Assembly (NCBI GenBank): GCA_037133095.1 | Contig: JBAXOT010000027.1 | Span: 1 to 24,194 of the forward strand | Reading direction: 5' to 3' | Source of the DNA: CAIMZW01 sp037133095 | GTDB taxonomy: Bacteria > Actinomycetota > Actinomycetes > Nanopelagicales > Nanopelagicaceae | DNA: 24,194 bases | Shown: piece after piece, positions 22,679-24,194 of the stretch | Numbering within the stretch: the first letter of the stretch is position 1 | Layout of the letters: each line of letters begins with the position of its first letter | Program-made: the position numbers and the translations under genes | Notes under the pieces: model-generated | What the model was told of the DNA's origin: nothing | Seen by the model: the letters and a program-made list of their open reading frames with translations, nothing else | Databases searched by the model: none

Positions 22679-23197
22679 TCAGAGTCCGCTTCGGTAGTAA
22701 CGGCGGTTGCCAACTCGAGTAAATTCCAGGTCTGGGTCAACCGTTAGCGCCAAAATTTCACCCAACTCGCCCTTTGGTGTCACTGATTCAAAAATAACAG
22801 TTCGGGCTAGTAAATCTCGGAAAAGGGCTATTTCATCGTCCCGATAATCCTTTATCAAATTAACGTGCAGCGCCACACGGTTAGAACCAAACTTAAACAT
22901 GTGATGGTGGTGGTTATTGACGCCATTTAATTCAAACAAGGTGGAGATATCATCCGGATAGATATTGTCTGGCGACTCCATATAGCCCGAGAGGGCATCC
23001 ACATTTGCTCGAATTGATTCTTCAAATACTTCATATATGCCCTCAGCGACCGACCCCAAAACAGCTTCGATTGCGCCAAGTGTCTCGTTACGAAAAAGAA
23101 GGTTCAGAGTCAATAACTCTGAACCTTCTAAATTATCTACAAAAATCTCAAGCCCATCGATTAAGGGGATCTGAAAGAGATTGGTTTTTAAGTCCAT
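22679..23197 (-). CDS. Hypothetical protein between collagen-like gene and glycosyltransferase
   Basis: A 172-residue soluble, acidic protein, not recognised. It has no signal peptide or membrane helix. The N-terminal third is alternating hydrophobic (FQIPLIDGLEIFVDNLEGSE), then a helical stretch (AIEAVLGSVAEGIYEVFEES). The centre contains a four-His run (NNHHHHMFKFGSN) and an Asp-rich helix (DYRDDEIALFRDLLART), and the end reads LALTVDPDLEFTRVGNRRYY. The His run could bind metal, but no HxD...H oxygenase pattern is evident, so a collagen lysyl hydroxylase role is not supported. It lies 33 bases after the collagen-like gene and 67 before the glycosyltransferase, so it may belong with them. 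An intrinsic-terminator-like hairpin lies within its 5' third. Confidence 0.65.
   Translation of the reverse strand: MDLKTNLFQIPLIDGLEIFVDNLEGSELLTLNLLFRNETLGAIEAVLGSVAEGIYEVFEESIRANVDALSGYMESPDNIYPDDISTLFELNGVNNHHHHMFKFGSNRVALHVNLIKDYRDDEIALFRDLLARTVIFESVTPKGELGEILALTVDPDLEFTRVGNRRYYRSGL
23093..23129 (-). terminator. Terminator-like hairpin inside the 5' part of a coding region
   Basis: On the minus strand the arm AGAAGGTTCAGAGT (23129-23116) pairs perfectly over 14 bases with ACTCTGAACCTTCT (23110-23097) across a five-base loop, then a T-run follows (23096-23093). It lies about 100 bases past the stop of the collagen-like gene and 70 bases into the next gene. It could end most collagen-gene transcripts and so lower expression of the downstream genes. 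Confidence 0.65.
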
Positions 23198-23230
23198 TCT
23201 CGTTTCAGATCCACCTCAACCGAAGTGAAC

Positions 23231-24194
23231 TTAGTGGGCTTTCTTTGAGATGCTCTTCTTCACTGCGACGATCTTGGCCTTGACCGCAGTCTTTGCAGGT
23301 ACGACCTTTGCAGGTGCGACCTTGGCAGGTGCGACCTTGGCAGGAGCAACCTTCGCCATCTTCACAGCAGTGGAGCCTGTGCTGGTGACGTTGTTCAACT
23401 TGATCTTTATGAGTTCGATAGAACCGGTGAAGACACCTAGGTTCAAATCAGCCTTCGCATAAGGAGAAGTGATCAACAAGGTTTCGCCATTTTCACCCGG
23501 TGTGAAGACACCAGTTACCACGAGGCTGTGAACGATTCGGCCCTTAGAGTCAACACCATCTGTTGGAGTGGTGCTGGAGACTCGGAACGAGCCGCTGCCC
23601 TGAGGATCGATATTCAAGTCCGCGTATGACTGACGCAATGTGTCGGTCAAGCTCTTTGGTGTTACGTGGACACTTGCTGTCACTAGGTAAGACTGACCCT
23701 TGATGACCTTTGTTGAAACTGTGGAGTTAACTTTTCCATCAGATCCTCGAGCGAACGAGATTTGTCCGAGTTGGACATCAGGAATCGCATCGGCTCCGGT
23801 ATCACCAGTTGCACCAGTGGCTCCGGTGGCGCCAGCGGCACCATCCTTGCCATTAGCGCCAGCAGCACCAGCAGCACCATCTTTACCAGCGGCACCAGTT
23901 GCGCCAGCGGCACCAGTTGCGCCACCGGTTCCTGGGGCACCGGCTTGACCGATTCCAGTTGTACCAGTTGCACCGGTTAGACCGCGAGCACCGGTAAGTC
24001 CTGAGGCACCAGTTGCACCAACGGCACCGGTTGCACCGGTTGCACCAGTAAGACCACTAGCACCAGTTGCACCAACGGCACCAGTAAGACCACTAGCACC
24101 AGTTGCACCAACGGCACCGACTGCACCAGTCAGACCTGAAGCACCAGTTGCACCAACGGCACCGACTGCACCAGTCAGACCTGAAGCACCAGTT
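23231..24194 (-). CDS. Collagen-like protein, Gly-X-Y repeats with C-terminal domain and basic tail (5' end outside window)
   Basis: The minus-strand frame is open from the stop at 23231 to the window edge, over 320 codons. From the edge to about 23795 it reads as Gly-X-Y triplets, mostly GAT, GAV, GLT and GAS, later with GDK twice and one GAP. One interruption occurs near 23948-23956, where Gly-Ile is followed directly by Gly. After the repeats comes a domain of about 140 residues rich in beta strands (GQISFARGSDGK to NNVTSTGST), probably a C1q/TNF-like or other trimerisation head. The tail has four APAKV-type repeats and ends KKSISKKAH, strongly basic. Thr in Y positions could carry O-linked sugars. 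A start at the GTG at 23683 would cover only the last part and is rejected. Signal peptide and true start lie outside. Confidence 0.85.
   Translation of the reverse strand, partial: TGASGLTGAVGAVGATGASGLTGAVGAVGATGASGLTGAVGATGASGLTGATGATGAVGATGASGLTGARGLTGATGTTGIGQAGAPGTGGATGAAGATGAAGKDGAAGAAGANGKDGAAGATGATGATGDTGADAIPDVQLGQISFARGSDGKVNSTVSTKVIKGQSYLVTASVHVTPKSLTDTLRQSYADLNIDPQGSGSFRVSSTTPTDGVDSKGRIVHSLVVTGVFTPGENGETLLITSPYAKADLNLGVFTGSIELIKIKLNNVTSTGSTAVKMAKVAPAKVAPAKVAPAKVVPAKTAVKAKIVAVKKSISKKAH
23295..23354 (-). repeat. 15-bp tandem repeat, 4 copies, in the collagen-like gene tail
   Basis: Plus-strand units start at 23295, 23310, 23325 and 23340 (consensus GCAGGTGCGACCTTG); copies two and three are identical. 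They encode the APAKV-type pentapeptide in the basic C-terminal tail. Confidence 0.92.
24016..24194 (-). repeat. Longer-period repeats within the Gly-X-Y region
   Basis: Blocks starting with CACCAACGGCACC recur at 24016, 24070, 24106 and 24151, with lengths 54, 36, 45 and at least 44 bases. The last two are identical as far as the window allows. All lengths are multiples of nine, so they add or remove whole Gly-X-Y triplets. The array probably continues past the edge. Confidence 0.85.

Noticed and set aside
22679..23197. Lysyl or prolyl hydroxylase partner for the collagen-like protein
   Set aside because: No HxD...H 2-oxoglutarate oxygenase motif is present. The four-His run alone is not evidence for that family.
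23231..23683. Separate gene starting at the GTG at 23683
   Set aside because: The same frame is open upstream without a stop and continues into the Gly-X-Y repeats, so this is the C-terminal part of one collagen-like protein.
23700..23980. Antisense Ala/Pro- or Ser/Thr-rich frames over the collagen repeats
   Set aside because: They are low-complexity shadows of the Gly-X-Y coding strand; repeat composition keeps the opposite frames open.

Overview
The window looks like chromosomal DNA from an actinobacterium (Actinomycetota) of intermediate GC content, about half by eye, possibly a planktonic lineage. The evidence is a one-piece E2-E1 2-oxoglutarate decarboxylase/dehydrogenase (Kgd), a nickel superoxide dismutase with its maturation protease, a SigR/SigH-RsrA redox pair, and the order sigR-rsrA / SRAP / aroA / rsgA / hisN, which from memory matches mycobacteria and streptomycetes. 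Genes are tightly packed, with many 1-4 base stop/start overlaps (ATGA, TTGA, TAATG, TAGTG). No rRNA, tRNA, CRISPR array or insertion sequence was seen.

Layout. 1-4654 (minus): a Tad/Flp pilus operon, reading from a degenerate GGDEF protein through tadA, tadB, tadC, a doubtful small ORF, a pilin-like protein and a TadE-like protein to a gene that leaves the window. 4736-5965: a small membrane protein and a short-chain dehydrogenase. 5966-6276: an intergenic stretch with six exact-length 23-bp repeats. 6277-10098: kgd. 10148-11098: the sodX/sodN divergent pair, with an intrinsic terminator. 11074-12787 (minus): sigR-rsrA-thioesterase, behind a near-perfect SigR-type promoter. 12804-17456: SRAP (minus), then aroA-rsgA-hisN and a single-pass membrane protein (plus). 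17453-24194 (minus): a compact run with a collagen-like protein (5' end outside the window), an unknown 172-residue protein, a large two-domain glycosyltransferase, pgl, gnd and zwf.

The most interesting region is the right end. The glycosyltransferase has an N-terminal GT2 domain, a helical TPR-like middle, and a C-terminal domain that resembles the N-terminal catalytic domain of animal procollagen galactosyltransferases (COLGALT/GLT25D). It lies two genes downstream of a collagen-like (Gly-X-Y) protein whose Y positions are rich in Thr and include Lys. This suggests a bacterial system that makes and glycosylates a collagen-like surface protein, in the same gene run as the oxidative pentose phosphate genes. 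This reading rests on remembered motif similarity and gene order and was not tested by a search.

A second theme is short tandem repeats. In-frame 12-bp or 15-bp arrays occur in tadE, kgd, sigR, rsrA and the tail of the collagen-like gene. There are also 45-bp repeats in the collagen region and the 23-bp array upstream of kgd. The repeat units are unrelated in sequence, which points to a genome prone to repeat expansion in disordered protein segments.
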